From contig NZ_JMPI01000029.1 of assembly GCF_000735355.1 (NCBI RefSeq), positions 1 to 64,000 of the forward strand: a stretch of 64,000 nt of DNA, read 5' to 3'. A program made the translations under genes and the position numbers. Below, piece by piece: positions 8,401 through 17,323 of the stretch. Origin of the DNA: Buttiauxella agrestis ATCC 33320 (lineage in GTDB: Bacteria; Pseudomonadota; Gammaproteobacteria; Enterobacterales; Enterobacteriaceae). Within the stretch, counting starts at the first letter, position 1. The number at the start of each line of letters is the position of its first letter. Below the pieces are notes generated by a model. It searched no databases. It was not told where the DNA came from and was given only the letters and a program-made list of their open reading frames with translations.

Positions 8401-10779
8401 AGCACCATTGTCGGCCACGACGTGCTCAACGGCCAGGGTAACGATACGGACTACGATGGCGAAGCGGGCGACGACATCATGGTTCAGGGGGCGGGTATTC
8501 AGCGCAACAATGGCATGGCCGGTTTCGACTGGGCCATCCACAAAGGCGACCCGCACGGCGCGAACTCTGACCTCGGCATTCCGATTTTCGTCAACCAACA
8601 GGAGTTCATCCTGCGCGACCGTTTTGACCTGGTCGAAGGGTTATCGGGATGGAAATATAACGATGTGTTAGTTGGCACCGAACAACCTCTCGGGACCGCA
8701 CCGGTTCTGGGAACTCCCCTCTCTAATAATCTCACCCAGGAAGGTGCTGACAGGATCACCGGGCTTCAGGACATCCTCGGCGTTGCGCATTCCGCAGACT
8801 CTAACGCGGTGTTGTTAAACCCGGATGATGGCAGCGATATTTTACTGGGCGGCGGCGGCAGCGACCGCATAACCGGTAAAGCAGGCAATGACATCATTGA
8901 TGGTGACGCATGGCTGAACGTGCGCATCGCAGTCACGGGATTGCCGGGTATCACCAGTGTCGACAGCATGAACGAGCTGAAATCTTATATGCTGGCTGGC
9001 ACCTTAAAACCCGACCAACTCGCGATCGTGCGTGAAATCTTGCGTGAAGGTGATGGCACAGAAACTGACGTCGCAGTGTATCGAGATATCAGCAGCAACT
9101 ATGTCTTTACCCGTATGCAGGACGGCAGCCTCAGAGTTGACCACGCCACGCCGGATGCCGCGTTGAATCTTGATGATGGTATCGACCGCCTGCTGAACAT
9201 CGAAAAACTGGAGTTTGGCAACGGTGAACAGCTCTGGGTCACGGCGCAACAGGCCACGGGCAATCTCTCCGTCAGTAGCGCAACGCCTCAGGTGGGTGAT
9301 CTTCTGCGCGTCAACATTGCCGATTTGCATGATGGTAACGGGCTGGCCGCAGACGTCGCTATCACGCTGACCTGGCAGGCACTGATTGGCGGTGAATGGC
9401 GGGATCAGTCCGTTGGCGAAGAGTTCAGAGTACCGGGCACGATTCAGGGTGCGCCAGTACGCGTTGTCGCCACGTTCAACGACCGTATGGGTGATGCCGA
9501 AAGATTAGTTTCGGGCCAAACTCAGGCGGTAGTCCCACGCAATATGCCGACCACCGGCGCTCCGGTGATCAGCGATGCGACGCCGACCGAAAGCCTGATG
9601 CTGACGGCGGTAGTCTCCGGTATCGCGGATGCTGATGGCTTGAGCGGCGGTAACTTTAGCTACCAATGGAGAATGAGCAACGGGACTGGTTTCACCAACA
9701 TTGTCGGCGCTACCGCGGCAACTTACACCCCGACGCAGGCCATGGTGGGCAGAACCATACAGGTCGTTGTCACCGTCATTGATGATGAAGGCAACCCGCC
9801 TGTCGTTCTGACTTCGACGACAACTCAACCTGTTGGCGACCTCATCACGGGCACAAATACCGGTAACGTCCTCACCGGAACGGCGTGGAGCGACATTCTG
9901 CGCGGTGAAGGTGGCAACGACACCCTTAATGGTGGCGCGGGTGACGACCTGTTAGTCGGCGGAACCGGGAGTGACACCCTTTCCGGCGGCACAGGAAACG
10001 ACACTCTGCAAGGTGATGCAGGCGACGACGACCTCGATGGCGGCCAGGGTGCCGACACCATGGCAGGCGGTGACGGCAATGACACCTACATCGTTGATAA
10101 CGCGGGTGATATCGTCGTCGAGGCACTTAATGGCGGGACGGAAATCGTCGAAACCATCCTCAATAGTTACACCATGACCGAAAACGTGGAACAACTGGTC
10201 TTCACCGGCCAGGGCAATTTCGTCGGCATCGGGAATGCGACGGCCAACCTTATGACCGGTGGCAACGGTAACGACACGCTGTCTGGCATGGGAGGAAACG
10301 ACCAACTGGTGGGGGGATCTGGAAATGACACCCTCGATGGCGGCGATGGTGTTGATAATCTGCAAGGCGGGATTGGGGATGACGTTCTCTTCGGCGGCGC
10401 GGGTGTGGATACCCTTTCCGGCGGCACAGGCAACGACAGACTCAATGGTCAGGCAGGCAATGACATCATGGACGGCGGCACCGGAAATGACATCTTCGCC
10501 TTCAGCGCAAGCTTCGGGCAAGACCGCATTAACGGGTTCGATAGCAATGCGACAGGCGGACAGGATTACCTCGATTTGAGTCTGCTGGGCATTACGTCGA
10601 GTACCTTCGCCAGCAACGTCGCGATTGGCGGCAGCGGTGGTAACACCACCGTTACCATCGGCGCGGATACCATTACTTTAGTCGGCGTTAACTCTACCAC
10701 CGTCAATATTGGTGATTTTGTACTGGAAATACCGACACCGTTTGCCGCTAACAACGGCAATAACTCACTCATCGCGTAA
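5455..10779 (+). CDS. Secreted RTX animal-type haem peroxidase
   Basis: A 1774-residue protein. Residues ~1-790 form an animal (peroxidase-cyclooxygenase) haem peroxidase domain. Relative to myeloperoxidase, the visible counterparts are distal Gln168, haem-linking Asp171 and distal His172 (FGQFFDHGLD), catalytic Arg384 and haem-linking Glu387 (GRGNEN), and proximal His505 (RFGHS). The Met that makes the sulfonium bond in myeloperoxidase is Asn388 here. RTX nonapeptide repeats (GGxGxDxLx) occur at ~843-973, 1123-1152 and 1463-1685, with two Ig-like domains (~1263-1462) between. The final ~90 residues should carry the type I secretion signal; there is no N-terminal signal peptide. The ATG has AGGGG about 10 bp upstream. 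ABC exporter and fusion-protein genes follow at once. Related bacterial proteins are calcium-dependent secreted peroxidases; the natural substrate is unknown. Confidence 0.92.
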   Translation: MASQYDFTVTLHDLAFILKQIKISEAATNPDGSINGDALRDLVSSPLLPYGIRTVDGSWNNLLPGQELYGAADQNMPRLTALNWQDADAMTSYTQLGGMVVDADPRIISNLISDQTASNPAAVDAHNGLQDAPGGGTTSANGSLSIPNLSPDVGLSPAFNGWMTLFGQFFDHGLDLIPKEGNGIVFIPLQPDDPLYVEGSATNFMVLTRAKVDANHETVNLTTPFIDQNQTYTSHPSHQIFIREYVMIDGKPEPTGNLLGGANGGLATWADVKNQAETLLGIKLTDQDVFNVPLLATDRYGNLILSDNGKVQIVTTAGLVEANGDFLPAGTLRTGHAFLDDIAHTAAPKAGLVADDDDVIGGAQPAGTYDDELLDRHFITGDGRGNENIGLTAVHAVFHSEHNRLVEEYKTTLLETGDISLINQWLMPSHQITELPADTSTLVWNGEYLFQAGRFTTEMQYQHLVFEEFARTVQPAVDPFVFSNSADINPLIFAEFAHVVYRFGHSMLTETVARTDIDMENGDIGLIEAFLNPVAFNEINGANVTDEQAIGAIVRGMTRQVGNEIDEFITDALRNNLIGLPLDLGALNIARGRDTAMPTLNQAREQFFELSGNSELRPYTSWSDFTTYLKNPASVINFMAAYGQHELILAASTIEGKRDAVNFLLFGDGVNAPPADALDFFNSTGAWATKESGLNMVDFWIGGLAERKNEFGGMLGSTFNFVFETQMEMLQDGDRFYYLSRVQGMNMLNELEANSFSALVMRNSDLGENGSSHLPANLFQTPDHIFEVNQALQTEVDPKWGNPLKDLLTPLMTRRAATQDVDGDGAADGAYLKYTGDGHVVLGGSAGNDTLIGGKGIDSLWGDGGDDRLDGGDEADVVHGGDGDDIITDTGTPVGDADFLHGDAGNDVIFSGNGNDLVFGGTGSDFVVVGEDAQEVFAGRDNDFVLGGSGADALLGNEGDDWLEGGDGFDSLTGENSELFFNSTIVGHDVLNGQGNDTDYDGEAGDDIMVQGAGIQRNNGMAGFDWAIHKGDPHGANSDLGIPIFVNQQEFILRDRFDLVEGLSGWKYNDVLVGTEQPLGTAPVLGTPLSNNLTQEGADRITGLQDILGVAHSADSNAVLLNPDDGSDILLGGGGSDRITGKAGNDIIDGDAWLNVRIAVTGLPGITSVDSMNELKSYMLAGTLKPDQLAIVREILREGDGTETDVAVYRDISSNYVFTRMQDGSLRVDHATPDAALNLDDGIDRLLNIEKLEFGNGEQLWVTAQQATGNLSVSSATPQVGDLLRVNIADLHDGNGLAADVAITLTWQALIGGEWRDQSVGEEFRVPGTIQGAPVRVVATFNDRMGDAERLVSGQTQAVVPRNMPTTGAPVISDATPTESLMLTAVVSGIADADGLSGGNFSYQWRMSNGTGFTNIVGATAATYTPTQAMVGRTIQVVVTVIDDEGNPPVVLTSTTTQPVGDLITGTNTGNVLTGTAWSDILRGEGGNDTLNGGAGDDLLVGGTGSDTLSGGTGNDTLQGDAGDDDLDGGQGADTMAGGDGNDTYIVDNAGDIVVEALNGGTEIVETILNSYTMTENVEQLVFTGQGNFVGIGNATANLMTGGNGNDTLSGMGGNDQLVGGSGNDTLDGGDGVDNLQGGIGDDVLFGGAGVDTLSGGTGNDRLNGQAGNDIMDGGTGNDIFAFSASFGQDRINGFDSNATGGQDYLDLSLLGITSSTFASNVAIGGSGGNTTVTIGADTITLVGVNSTTVNIGDFVLEIPTPFAANNGNNSLIA

Positions 10780-10789
10780 GGGGAATACC

Positions 10790-12529
10790 ATGTCGCGCCA
10801 GCATACGCCAACAGAACTGAAGGATGCATTAAAGGGAACGAAACCCACCTTTATTATGCTGCTGTTTTTTAGTTGTGTGATTAATATGCTTATGCTGGCG
10901 CCGGCAATCTATATGTTGCAGGTCTATGACCGAGTTCTGGTTAGCAAAAACACCACCACTTTACTGATGTTAACGTTATTGATTGTCGGCATTTACATCG
11001 TGATTGCGATGATTGAATCCGCGCGTTCCAGCGTCATGATAAGACTCGGTAATCGTCTGGATGTTAAATTAAGCCAGCTAGTCTTTAATGCCGCCTTTAA
11101 ACGCAAGGTCGCCACTGGCGAAAATAACCCTGCGCAGTCATTGGCAGAACTGGATCAAATTCGCCAGTTTCTTTCCGGCAGCAGTTTATTTGCATTACTG
11201 GATATCCCCTGGACGCCAATCTATTTATTCATGGCCTTTCTTGTCCACCCGCTATTGGGATACCTCTCTCTGGCCGGGATATTAATACTCTTTATTCTGA
11301 CGCTGGTTTCTGAATTCTCAACCAAACGCCCTATCCAGCAAGCCCACGCGTTAACCATCAATAACGCCACAAAACTCAATAAACAACTGCAAAACTCCGA
11401 CACGATTGAAGCCATGGGCATGCTCTCCACCCTGAAACTTAACTGGCAGGAACAGCACAGCAAAGTATTGATTCTCCAAACCCAGATTGCCGACAAAACC
11501 GCGAATTTAAGCAGTTTGAGCCGCTTTGTGCGGGTATTACTGCAATCCGTTGCACTCGGGGCTGGGGCATTACTGGTGATCGGGGGGCAAATTACTCCGG
11601 GGTTAATGATTGCCGCCTCCATTATTCTTGGGCGAGTGTTGAATCCGGTAGAGCAAATCATTGGTAGCTGGAAACAGTTCGTGCAGTTTCGTAGCGCGTG
11701 GCACCAGATATCCACACTGCTGAAAGAATATCCGGCGGCGAAAGAAGTCCTTACGCTGCCGCGGCCAAAGGGCAATATTAGCGTTGAAAGTGTCTTTGCC
11801 GCAGCGCCCGGCCAGCATGCTCCGCTGCTGCGTAATATTTCATTCCAACTCGAAAAAGGCGAAGTGTTGGGCATCATCGGCCCATCGGCTTCCGGCAAAA
11901 CTTCGCTCGCCAAACTTCTGGTTGGGGTCTGGAAACCGTTATCCGGAAAAGTTCGCCTGGACGGAGCGGACATTTGCCAGTGGGATAAAGAACTGCTTGG
12001 CCCATCTATGGGCTATCTGCCGCAAGATGTTGAATTATTTGATGGCAGCATCGCGCAAAACATCTCCCGCTTTTCCAACAATGACAGCACGCTTATCGTC
12101 GAAGCCGCGGTACTGGCAGGCGTACACGACATGATTTTACGCCTCCCACAAGGTTACGACACGCCACTGGGCGCGGGCGGGCATCAACTCTCCGGCGGGC
12201 AGCGCCAGCGTATTGGGCTTGCGCGTGCGGTTTACAACAACCCGGCATTTATCGTCCTCGATGAACCCAACGCCAACCTCGACGATGCCGGTGAGTTTGC
12301 CCTCGTGAAGGCCATTAATACGCTGCGCACGCAAGGGCAAACCACCGTCATTATCTCTCACCGCCCAACACTGCTTGGCGTGGTCAACAAAGTCTTACTT
12401 CTCAACGAGGGGGCCGTGCAGGAGTTCGGCACCCGCGATCAGGTCTTCGCGAATTTGCGACAAGCCAACATATTAAAACCGGTAGCCACTCCTGCTTCAG
12501 CGGCGAATGTTCAGCAACGTGAGGCCTGA
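10790..12529 (+). CDS. Type I secretion system permease/ATPase (PrtD/HasD-like)
   Basis: A 579-residue ABC exporter of the protease/lipase/haemophore secretion family. The N-terminal membrane domain (about 20-310) begins with a segment characteristic of PrtD-type exporters (MLAPAIYMLQVYDRVL). The nucleotide-binding domain follows, with Walker A GPSASGKTS (364-372), signature LSGGQ (467-471) and Walker B FIVLDEP near 487. No C39 peptidase-like domain is present, as expected for exporters of RTX proteins with C-terminal signals. The start at 10790 is 10 bp after the peroxidase stop, with AAGGGG upstream; an in-frame ATG inside the peroxidase gene is unlikely. It should energise export of the peroxidase. 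Confidence 0.95.
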   Translation: MSRQHTPTELKDALKGTKPTFIMLLFFSCVINMLMLAPAIYMLQVYDRVLVSKNTTTLLMLTLLIVGIYIVIAMIESARSSVMIRLGNRLDVKLSQLVFNAAFKRKVATGENNPAQSLAELDQIRQFLSGSSLFALLDIPWTPIYLFMAFLVHPLLGYLSLAGILILFILTLVSEFSTKRPIQQAHALTINNATKLNKQLQNSDTIEAMGMLSTLKLNWQEQHSKVLILQTQIADKTANLSSLSRFVRVLLQSVALGAGALLVIGGQITPGLMIAASIILGRVLNPVEQIIGSWKQFVQFRSAWHQISTLLKEYPAAKEVLTLPRPKGNISVESVFAAAPGQHAPLLRNISFQLEKGEVLGIIGPSASGKTSLAKLLVGVWKPLSGKVRLDGADICQWDKELLGPSMGYLPQDVELFDGSIAQNISRFSNNDSTLIVEAAVLAGVHDMILRLPQGYDTPLGAGGHQLSGGQRQRIGLARAVYNNPAFIVLDEPNANLDDAGEFALVKAINTLRTQGQTTVIISHRPTLLGVVNKVLLLNEGAVQEFGTRDQVFANLRQANILKPVATPASAANVQQREA

Positions 12530-12535
12530 CAGAAA

Positions 12536-13870
12536 ATGAAAAAGAACAAAAATAACCCTGAAACAGACGGTTCCGGCAGCGTGGATACTCAAATTTGGCC
12601 CCCGATTCTGCGCGGGATTATTGTGATAGTCATAGGCGTTGGAGGGTTCTTATTGTGGGCGGTACAGGCACCGCTGGACGCTGGTGTGGTGGCTGACGGC
12701 ACCGTCACCGTTTCAAGCAACCGCAAAACAATTCAACACCTGAGCGGTGGGCGAGTGACCGACATCTTTATTAAAGAGGGAGATGCGGTCCAAAAAAATC
12801 AGATATTAGTGCGCCTGGACAAAATGCAACTCGACATGCGTTTCAGTGCGTTAAACGCGCAATATATCTCAGCCAAAAGCAATGAAGACCGTTTGCTGGC
12901 GGAAAGAGATGGTCTGGAAACTATCGCTTTCGATGCGAGCCTGACAAAACAGTTCGCCAATAATAAACGCCTGGCAGATGCAAGAAATCTCCAGGAAAAG
13001 CTATTCGATACGCGCCGGAAAACCATCCAGGACGAATTATCAATGATTCAGGAAACACTCGATGGCCTGGTGGGGCAAACCGAAAACCTGAATAAAATAA
13101 AAGGATTCCGCGATCACCAATTCACACTGATCAGCCGCGAACTGGGTGCCATCAGAGCGCTCAGTGAAAAAAACTATTACCCAAAAGCACAATTACTGGT
13201 GCTTGAACGTGAAGCAGCTGAAATATCCAGTAGTGTTTCCGAAGATATTCTGAATATTGCCAAACTAAAATCCCAGCAAAACGAGCTAAAGATTAAAGCC
13301 TATCAAGTACGTCATCAATACCTGCGCGAAGTGGAGTCCGAGTTATCGGATAAACAAAAAGAAGTCGCGATGTTGGAAGATGAATTGGTATCGACACGGC
13401 ATGAACTGGATAACACTGAGATCCGCTCGCCGATTAATGGCATTGTTCTGGATGTTAAAGTCAGTACCGTCGGCGGAATTATCCAGCCGGGTGAACATTT
13501 AATGGATATTGTCGCCGCCGGGCAACCTCTGCAAATAGATGCCAAAATCCCGGTACATGCGATTGATAAAATGGCGCCAGGACTAATAGTGGATGTGTTA
13601 TTCCCTGCCCTCAACCATGCTTTGTTACCGTCGGTTCCGGCTCGCGTCCTGACTATTTCGGCTGACCGTTTAATGGATGAAGTCACACAACAACCCTACT
13701 ACCTCGCAGAAGTCCAGGTTTCACGAGAAGGCGTACAATTGCTTGGCGATTACAAAATTAAAGCCGGTATGCCCGCAAGCGTAACGATAAAAACCGGGGA
13801 ACGAACCTTCTTAAGTTACTTGTTCAAGCCGCTGATCGCCCGCCTGGAACTGGCGTTTAAGGAATACTGA
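12536..13870 (+). CDS. Type I secretion membrane-fusion protein (HlyD/PrtE family)
   Basis: A 444-residue periplasmic adaptor. A short cytoplasmic N-terminus precedes one membrane helix (about 22-44). A lipoyl half-motif, a long coiled-coil hairpin (about 95-290, rich in Leu, Glu, Lys and Gln) and the second lipoyl half (STRHELDNTEIRSPINGIV) follow. The beta-barrel and C-terminal domain end the protein. The gene begins 6 bp after the ABC exporter stop. It should link that exporter to an outer-membrane channel. No TolC-type gene lies in the cluster, so the housekeeping TolC is presumably used. Confidence 0.95.
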   Translation: MKKNKNNPETDGSGSVDTQIWPPILRGIIVIVIGVGGFLLWAVQAPLDAGVVADGTVTVSSNRKTIQHLSGGRVTDIFIKEGDAVQKNQILVRLDKMQLDMRFSALNAQYISAKSNEDRLLAERDGLETIAFDASLTKQFANNKRLADARNLQEKLFDTRRKTIQDELSMIQETLDGLVGQTENLNKIKGFRDHQFTLISRELGAIRALSEKNYYPKAQLLVLEREAAEISSSVSEDILNIAKLKSQQNELKIKAYQVRHQYLREVESELSDKQKEVAMLEDELVSTRHELDNTEIRSPINGIVLDVKVSTVGGIIQPGEHLMDIVAAGQPLQIDAKIPVHAIDKMAPGLIVDVLFPALNHALLPSVPARVLTISADRLMDEVTQQPYYLAEVQVSREGVQLLGDYKIKAGMPASVTIKTGERTFLSYLFKPLIARLELAFKEY

Positions 13871-13938
13871 CACCCTCTATATTTACTGATAATCTTGCAG
13901 GCCATGCATTATTAACGCCTTAAAAGAGCCTGGATACG

Positions 13939-15246
13939 ATGAAGTTAACGGTTAAACGAACAGGAACGCTCGTTGCGTTTGCTCTTTTACTTGCAGGTTG
14001 TTCATCGAAACCGCCGCAGTCTTTGGTTACGCCTTTTCCCCCGGTAGCAAAACAGCCCTTACCGGGGAAATCTCAGCTTAATAAAGAACCGATGCGTGGC
14101 GTCTGGCTGGCAACCGTTTCACGTCTTGACTGGCCGCCTGTCGCCTCCGTGAATGCCAGTCCTGCAAACCGGATTAGCCAGCAACAAAAAGCGTTAACCG
14201 ACAAGCTCGATAAGCTTAAAACCCTCGGGGTCAACACGGTATTTTTCCAGGTGAAACCGGATGGCACCGCGCTGTGGCCATCACAGATTTTGCCGTGGTC
14301 AGATACATTAACCGGCAAAATTGGCGAGGATCCCGGCTACGATCCGTTGCAATTTATGCTTGATGAAGCGCACAAGCGCGGCATGAAAGTCCATGCGTGG
14401 TTTAATCCTTATCGTGTTTCGACGAACACCAAAGCCTCAACCGTCGCGGAACTCAACAACACTTTATCAAACCAGCCGCCAAGCGTATTTGTGCTGCATC
14501 GCGACTGGATTCGCACGGCAAGCGATCGCTATGTCGTGGACCCTGGGATCCCTGAAGCCAGGGACTGGATAACCAGTGTCGTTGCTGAAGTTGTTAAGCG
14601 CTATCCTGTTGATGGTGTTCAGTTTGATGACTATTTCTATACTGAATCGCCAGGGGCGACGCTCAATGACAGCCAGACTTTCCAGAAATATGGTCAGGGT
14701 TTCGCGTCTAAAGCTGACTGGCGCAGGCACAATACGCAGCTGTTAATTGAACAAGTTTCCCGGACTATCAAACAGTTAAATCCCAACGTCGAATTTGGGG
14801 TAAGCCCCGCAGGCGTCTGGCGCAACCGCTCACACGATCCGGCCGGTTCCGAAACTTCTGGTGCCGCGGCTTATGATGAAGCCTATGCCGATACGCGTCT
14901 TTGGGTGCAAAAAGGGCTGCTGGATTACATCGCCCCGCAGGTCTACTGGCCCTTCTCACGTAAAGCCGCGCGTTATGATGTGCTGGCAAAATGGTGGGCT
15001 GATGTGGTGAAACCGACCAACACTCGTCTTTATATTGGCGTGGCGTTTTATAAAGTCGGTGAGTCATCAAAAAATGAACCAGACTGGACGGTCAATGGCG
15101 GTGTGCCTGAACTGAAAAAACAACTCGATTTAAATGAGTCTCTTCCCAACATCAACGGCACAATTTTGTTCCGCGAGAATTATCTCAACCAACCACAAAC
15201 GCAGGAAGCGGTCAGTTACATTAAACATCGCTGGAATAACGGTTAA
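13939..15246 (+). CDS. digH: Glycosyl hydrolase DigH (GHL10/DUF187 lipoprotein)
   Basis: A 435-residue outer-membrane lipoprotein, formerly YddW (439 residues in E. coli). DigH is a divisome-associated glycosidase that cleaves denuded peptidoglycan glycan strands during septal splitting. The signal peptide ends in LLAGC, with Cys21 the lipidated residue. A GHL10 barrel follows, with family motifs MRGVWLATVSRLDWPP, VHAWFNPYR, DGVQFDDYFY (acidic catalytic region) and DYIAPQVYWPF. It starts 68 bp after the fusion-protein gene and need not belong to the secretion operon. Confidence 0.93.
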   Translation: MKLTVKRTGTLVAFALLLAGCSSKPPQSLVTPFPPVAKQPLPGKSQLNKEPMRGVWLATVSRLDWPPVASVNASPANRISQQQKALTDKLDKLKTLGVNTVFFQVKPDGTALWPSQILPWSDTLTGKIGEDPGYDPLQFMLDEAHKRGMKVHAWFNPYRVSTNTKASTVAELNNTLSNQPPSVFVLHRDWIRTASDRYVVDPGIPEARDWITSVVAEVVKRYPVDGVQFDDYFYTESPGATLNDSQTFQKYGQGFASKADWRRHNTQLLIEQVSRTIKQLNPNVEFGVSPAGVWRNRSHDPAGSETSGAAAYDEAYADTRLWVQKGLLDYIAPQVYWPFSRKAARYDVLAKWWADVVKPTNTRLYIGVAFYKVGESSKNEPDWTVNGGVPELKKQLDLNESLPNINGTILFRENYLNQPQTQEAVSYIKHRWNNG

Positions 15247-15247
15247 C

Positions 15248-15287
15248 GCAATACCATTAATATAGAGGAATATATTGATGGTATTGC
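15248..15287 (+). repeat. 17-bp stem-loop after digH
   Basis: GCAATACCATTAATATA (15248-15264) pairs with TATATTGATGGTATTGC (15271-15287), with a single G-T wobble. The loop is GAGGAA. No T-run follows. The loop is Shine-Dalgarno-like and an 11-codon frame opens at an ATG inside the 3' arm (15278). It could be a terminator-like 3' end protecting the digH mRNA or a structured leader. Confidence 0.6.
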
Positions 15288-15415
15288 CCAGGATAATAAT
15301 TGAGCAATATTGAGGAAAATGTGAAGGCCGGAAATTTGAGTTTATTCTGGTTGTTCCGGATTTATATAGACCGATAATCAAATGCAATATTCACAGTGAA
15401 AAGCGGTATGAACAC

Positions 15416-15529
15416 ATGAAGAAATTTGCATTGATTATCAGCAGTATAGTAATTGTTATGAGTCTTTCAGGATGTATATATCACGATGGTGGCCGTCACC
15501 ACGGATGGCATCACCATCACTACCATTAA
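15416..15529 (+). CDS. Small His-rich lipoprotein (37 residues)
   Basis: The precursor starts MKKFALIISS and has a lipoprotein signal peptide ending in the lipobox LSGC (Cys20). The mature part of 18 residues contains eight histidines (GRHHGWHHHHYH at the end), suggesting metal binding at the cell envelope. The ribosome site is weak. A three-codon frame (ATG AAC ACA TGA at 15408-15419) overlaps its start by ATGA, which could give translational coupling. The signal peptide and lipobox make it a credible gene despite its size. No named family was recognised. Confidence 0.65.
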   Translation: MKKFALIISSIVIVMSLSGCIYHDGGRHHGWHHHHYH

Positions 15530-15550
15530 GATTACGCCTGGTATAAATTC

Positions 15551-15570
15551 ACCCCGGAAGGACCCGGGGT
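15551..15570. terminator. GC-rich hairpin between convergent genes
   Basis: ACCCCGG (15551-15557), loop AAGGAC, CCGGGGT (15564-15570). It is placed between the His-rich lipoprotein gene and the end of feaB, so it may terminate either. The flanks are A/T-rich but lack a long T-run. Confidence 0.6.
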
Positions 15571-15576
15571 AATTAA

Positions 15577-17076
15577 TTAATAGCGCACACAAATTGATTT
15601 TGTTTCGGTGTAAGCGTCCAGCCAATCCGGGCCAAAATCTCTACCGGAACCCGATTGTTTCATCCCACCAAATGGCATATTGGCGTCAATCAATGTGTGG
15701 CTGTTCACCCAAACGGTGCCAGCCTGAATGCGCGAGGTGTAACTCATCGCCGCCTGTAGGTCGCGGGTCCACAGACTGGCCGTCAGACCATACTCCGTGT
15801 CATTGGCAAGGCGGAGCGCCTCCTCTGCGTCTTTGACCCGTACCAGATTGACGACCGGGCCAAACACCTCTTCATGATTAAGACGTAGCTCCGCCGCCGG
15901 GTTCACCACAAGCGTTGGCGTCACGTAATATCCCTCACCGGTTGGCCCGTTATTGCCAGTAATCAGCTCGGCATGATTTCGTTGCGCATCATCCAGATAA
16001 CTGGCGACTTTTTGCTGGTGTGTGCGTGAAACCAGCGGATTGATATGCGTGTTGGTATCCATTCCCGCGCCCACAGACAGGGATTTCACCGCCTGTTCAA
16101 AGCCGCTCACCAGAGAATCAAACAGCGGTGACTCAATATAAATACGTGAACTTGCCGCACAAACCTGCCCCTGATTCAGGAAACTTCCCGCCATCAGGCC
16201 TTCAATTACCATCGCCGGGTCGGCATCTTTGAGAACAATGGCCGGGTTTTTACCGCCCAACTCGAGCGTAACACGCGTTAAACGATCTGCCGCGGCACGC
16301 GCAATACCTTTCCCGGTAGCCGTCGATCCCGTAAAACTCACTTTAGCGACCATAGGATGTTCCGTGAGCGCCCGCCCGCAGACCGCACCGCTCCCGGTAA
16401 CAACGTTAAACACTCCATCTGGTACACCCGCTTCACTGGCTAATTCCGCCACCCGTAACAGCGTGAGCGGTGTCGTTTCCGAGGGTTTCACCACAATCGA
16501 ACACCCCGCCGCCAGCGCGGGCATCACTTTCCACATGCCAATCAGCAGCGGGAAATTCCACGGCACAATGCCCGCCACCACGCCGACCGGCTCTTTGCGC
16601 GTCCACGCCTGATAACGCGCCCCTTCCGGCATTGGAATCGACACGTCAAGCGTGCGACCGCTGATTTTGGTGGTAAGCCCCGCGGTATAACGCATCCAGT
16701 TCAGCGCGCAGCCAACTTCAAACGCCCGAGAAATGTTAATCGATTTGCCTTGCTCCAGTGTTTCAAGCTGCGCCAGTTCTTCGCTGTTTTGCTCAACGAG
16801 ATCGGCAAACTTCAGCAGAATTTTCTCACGGCCGGCAGGCAACATATTGGCCCATACTCCGCTGGTAAATGCCCGCCAGGCTGACGCGACGGCTTTATCG
16901 ACATCAGCTTCGTTGGCATCTGCACTGCTGGATATTTGCAGTCCATCCGCCGGGTTAAACACGCTCAGGCGCGTTGACGACGCTGAAGGCTGCCAGCTTC
17001 CCTTGATGTACAACCCATGGTGGCGTGCCAGAAAGCGTTGAACCGACTCGAGAACAGCAACTGTATTTGCAGACAT
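15577..17076 (-). CDS. feaB: Phenylacetaldehyde dehydrogenase FeaB
   Basis: A 499-residue NAD-dependent aldehyde dehydrogenase that oxidises phenylacetaldehyde, made from phenylethylamine by TynA, to phenylacetate for the Paa pathway. The catalytic Cys306 lies in GQVCAASSR, and the general-base motif ELGGKNP and an aldehyde-dehydrogenase Rossmann region are present. AAGGAG precedes the start. It is divergent from feaR, and two tandem FeaR-type boxes precede it (17145-17181). This context separates it from other aldehyde dehydrogenases such as aldA or puuC. Confidence 0.93.
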   Translation of the reverse strand: MSANTVAVLESVQRFLARHHGLYIKGSWQPSASSTRLSVFNPADGLQISSSADANEADVDKAVASAWRAFTSGVWANMLPAGREKILLKFADLVEQNSEELAQLETLEQGKSINISRAFEVGCALNWMRYTAGLTTKISGRTLDVSIPMPEGARYQAWTRKEPVGVVAGIVPWNFPLLIGMWKVMPALAAGCSIVVKPSETTPLTLLRVAELASEAGVPDGVFNVVTGSGAVCGRALTEHPMVAKVSFTGSTATGKGIARAAADRLTRVTLELGGKNPAIVLKDADPAMVIEGLMAGSFLNQGQVCAASSRIYIESPLFDSLVSGFEQAVKSLSVGAGMDTNTHINPLVSRTHQQKVASYLDDAQRNHAELITGNNGPTGEGYYVTPTLVVNPAAELRLNHEEVFGPVVNLVRVKDAEEALRLANDTEYGLTASLWTRDLQAAMSYTSRIQAGTVWVNSHTLIDANMPFGGMKQSGSGRDFGPDWLDAYTETKSICVRY

Positions 17077-17144
17077 AGTTTCTCCTTATTATCGTCATGG
17101 CGAAAAGCCCTGCCAGAAGTCTAGAGTCACGCCGCAGAAAAGGT

Positions 17145-17181
17145 TTTTCTCTGCCTGACAATTGCTTTGTTCCCTGTGACA
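17145..17181 (-). promoter_or_regulatory. Two tandem FeaR boxes upstream of feaB
   Basis: Read on the minus strand, TGTCA-N8-AAA occurs at 17181-17166 and again at 17160-17145. Each is a full match to the published FeaR consensus TGNCA-N8-AAA. They are 21 bp apart start to start (two helical turns), in the same orientation, 69 bp before the feaB start. Confidence 0.75.
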
Positions 17182-17323
17182 GCACACGCATTTGGCGACA
17201 AAGCTCGCCGTTTTGACGCGGGAATTATCTATAGTGAATTCCTATACCAGACGCGAATCTCTTCTCCCGTATCGCGCAAGCTGTAACAATGAATTAACAC
17301 TTAAGCAGTTGGTGAGGTAAGCA

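Noticed and set aside
7339-10521. Long open frames on the minus strand inside the peroxidase gene (for example 7339-7971 and 9952-10521)
   Set aside because: They are by-products of the Gly/Asp-rich repeat codons. Their translations are low-complexity Pro/Ser or Val/Ala runs without ribosome sites or recognisable domains.
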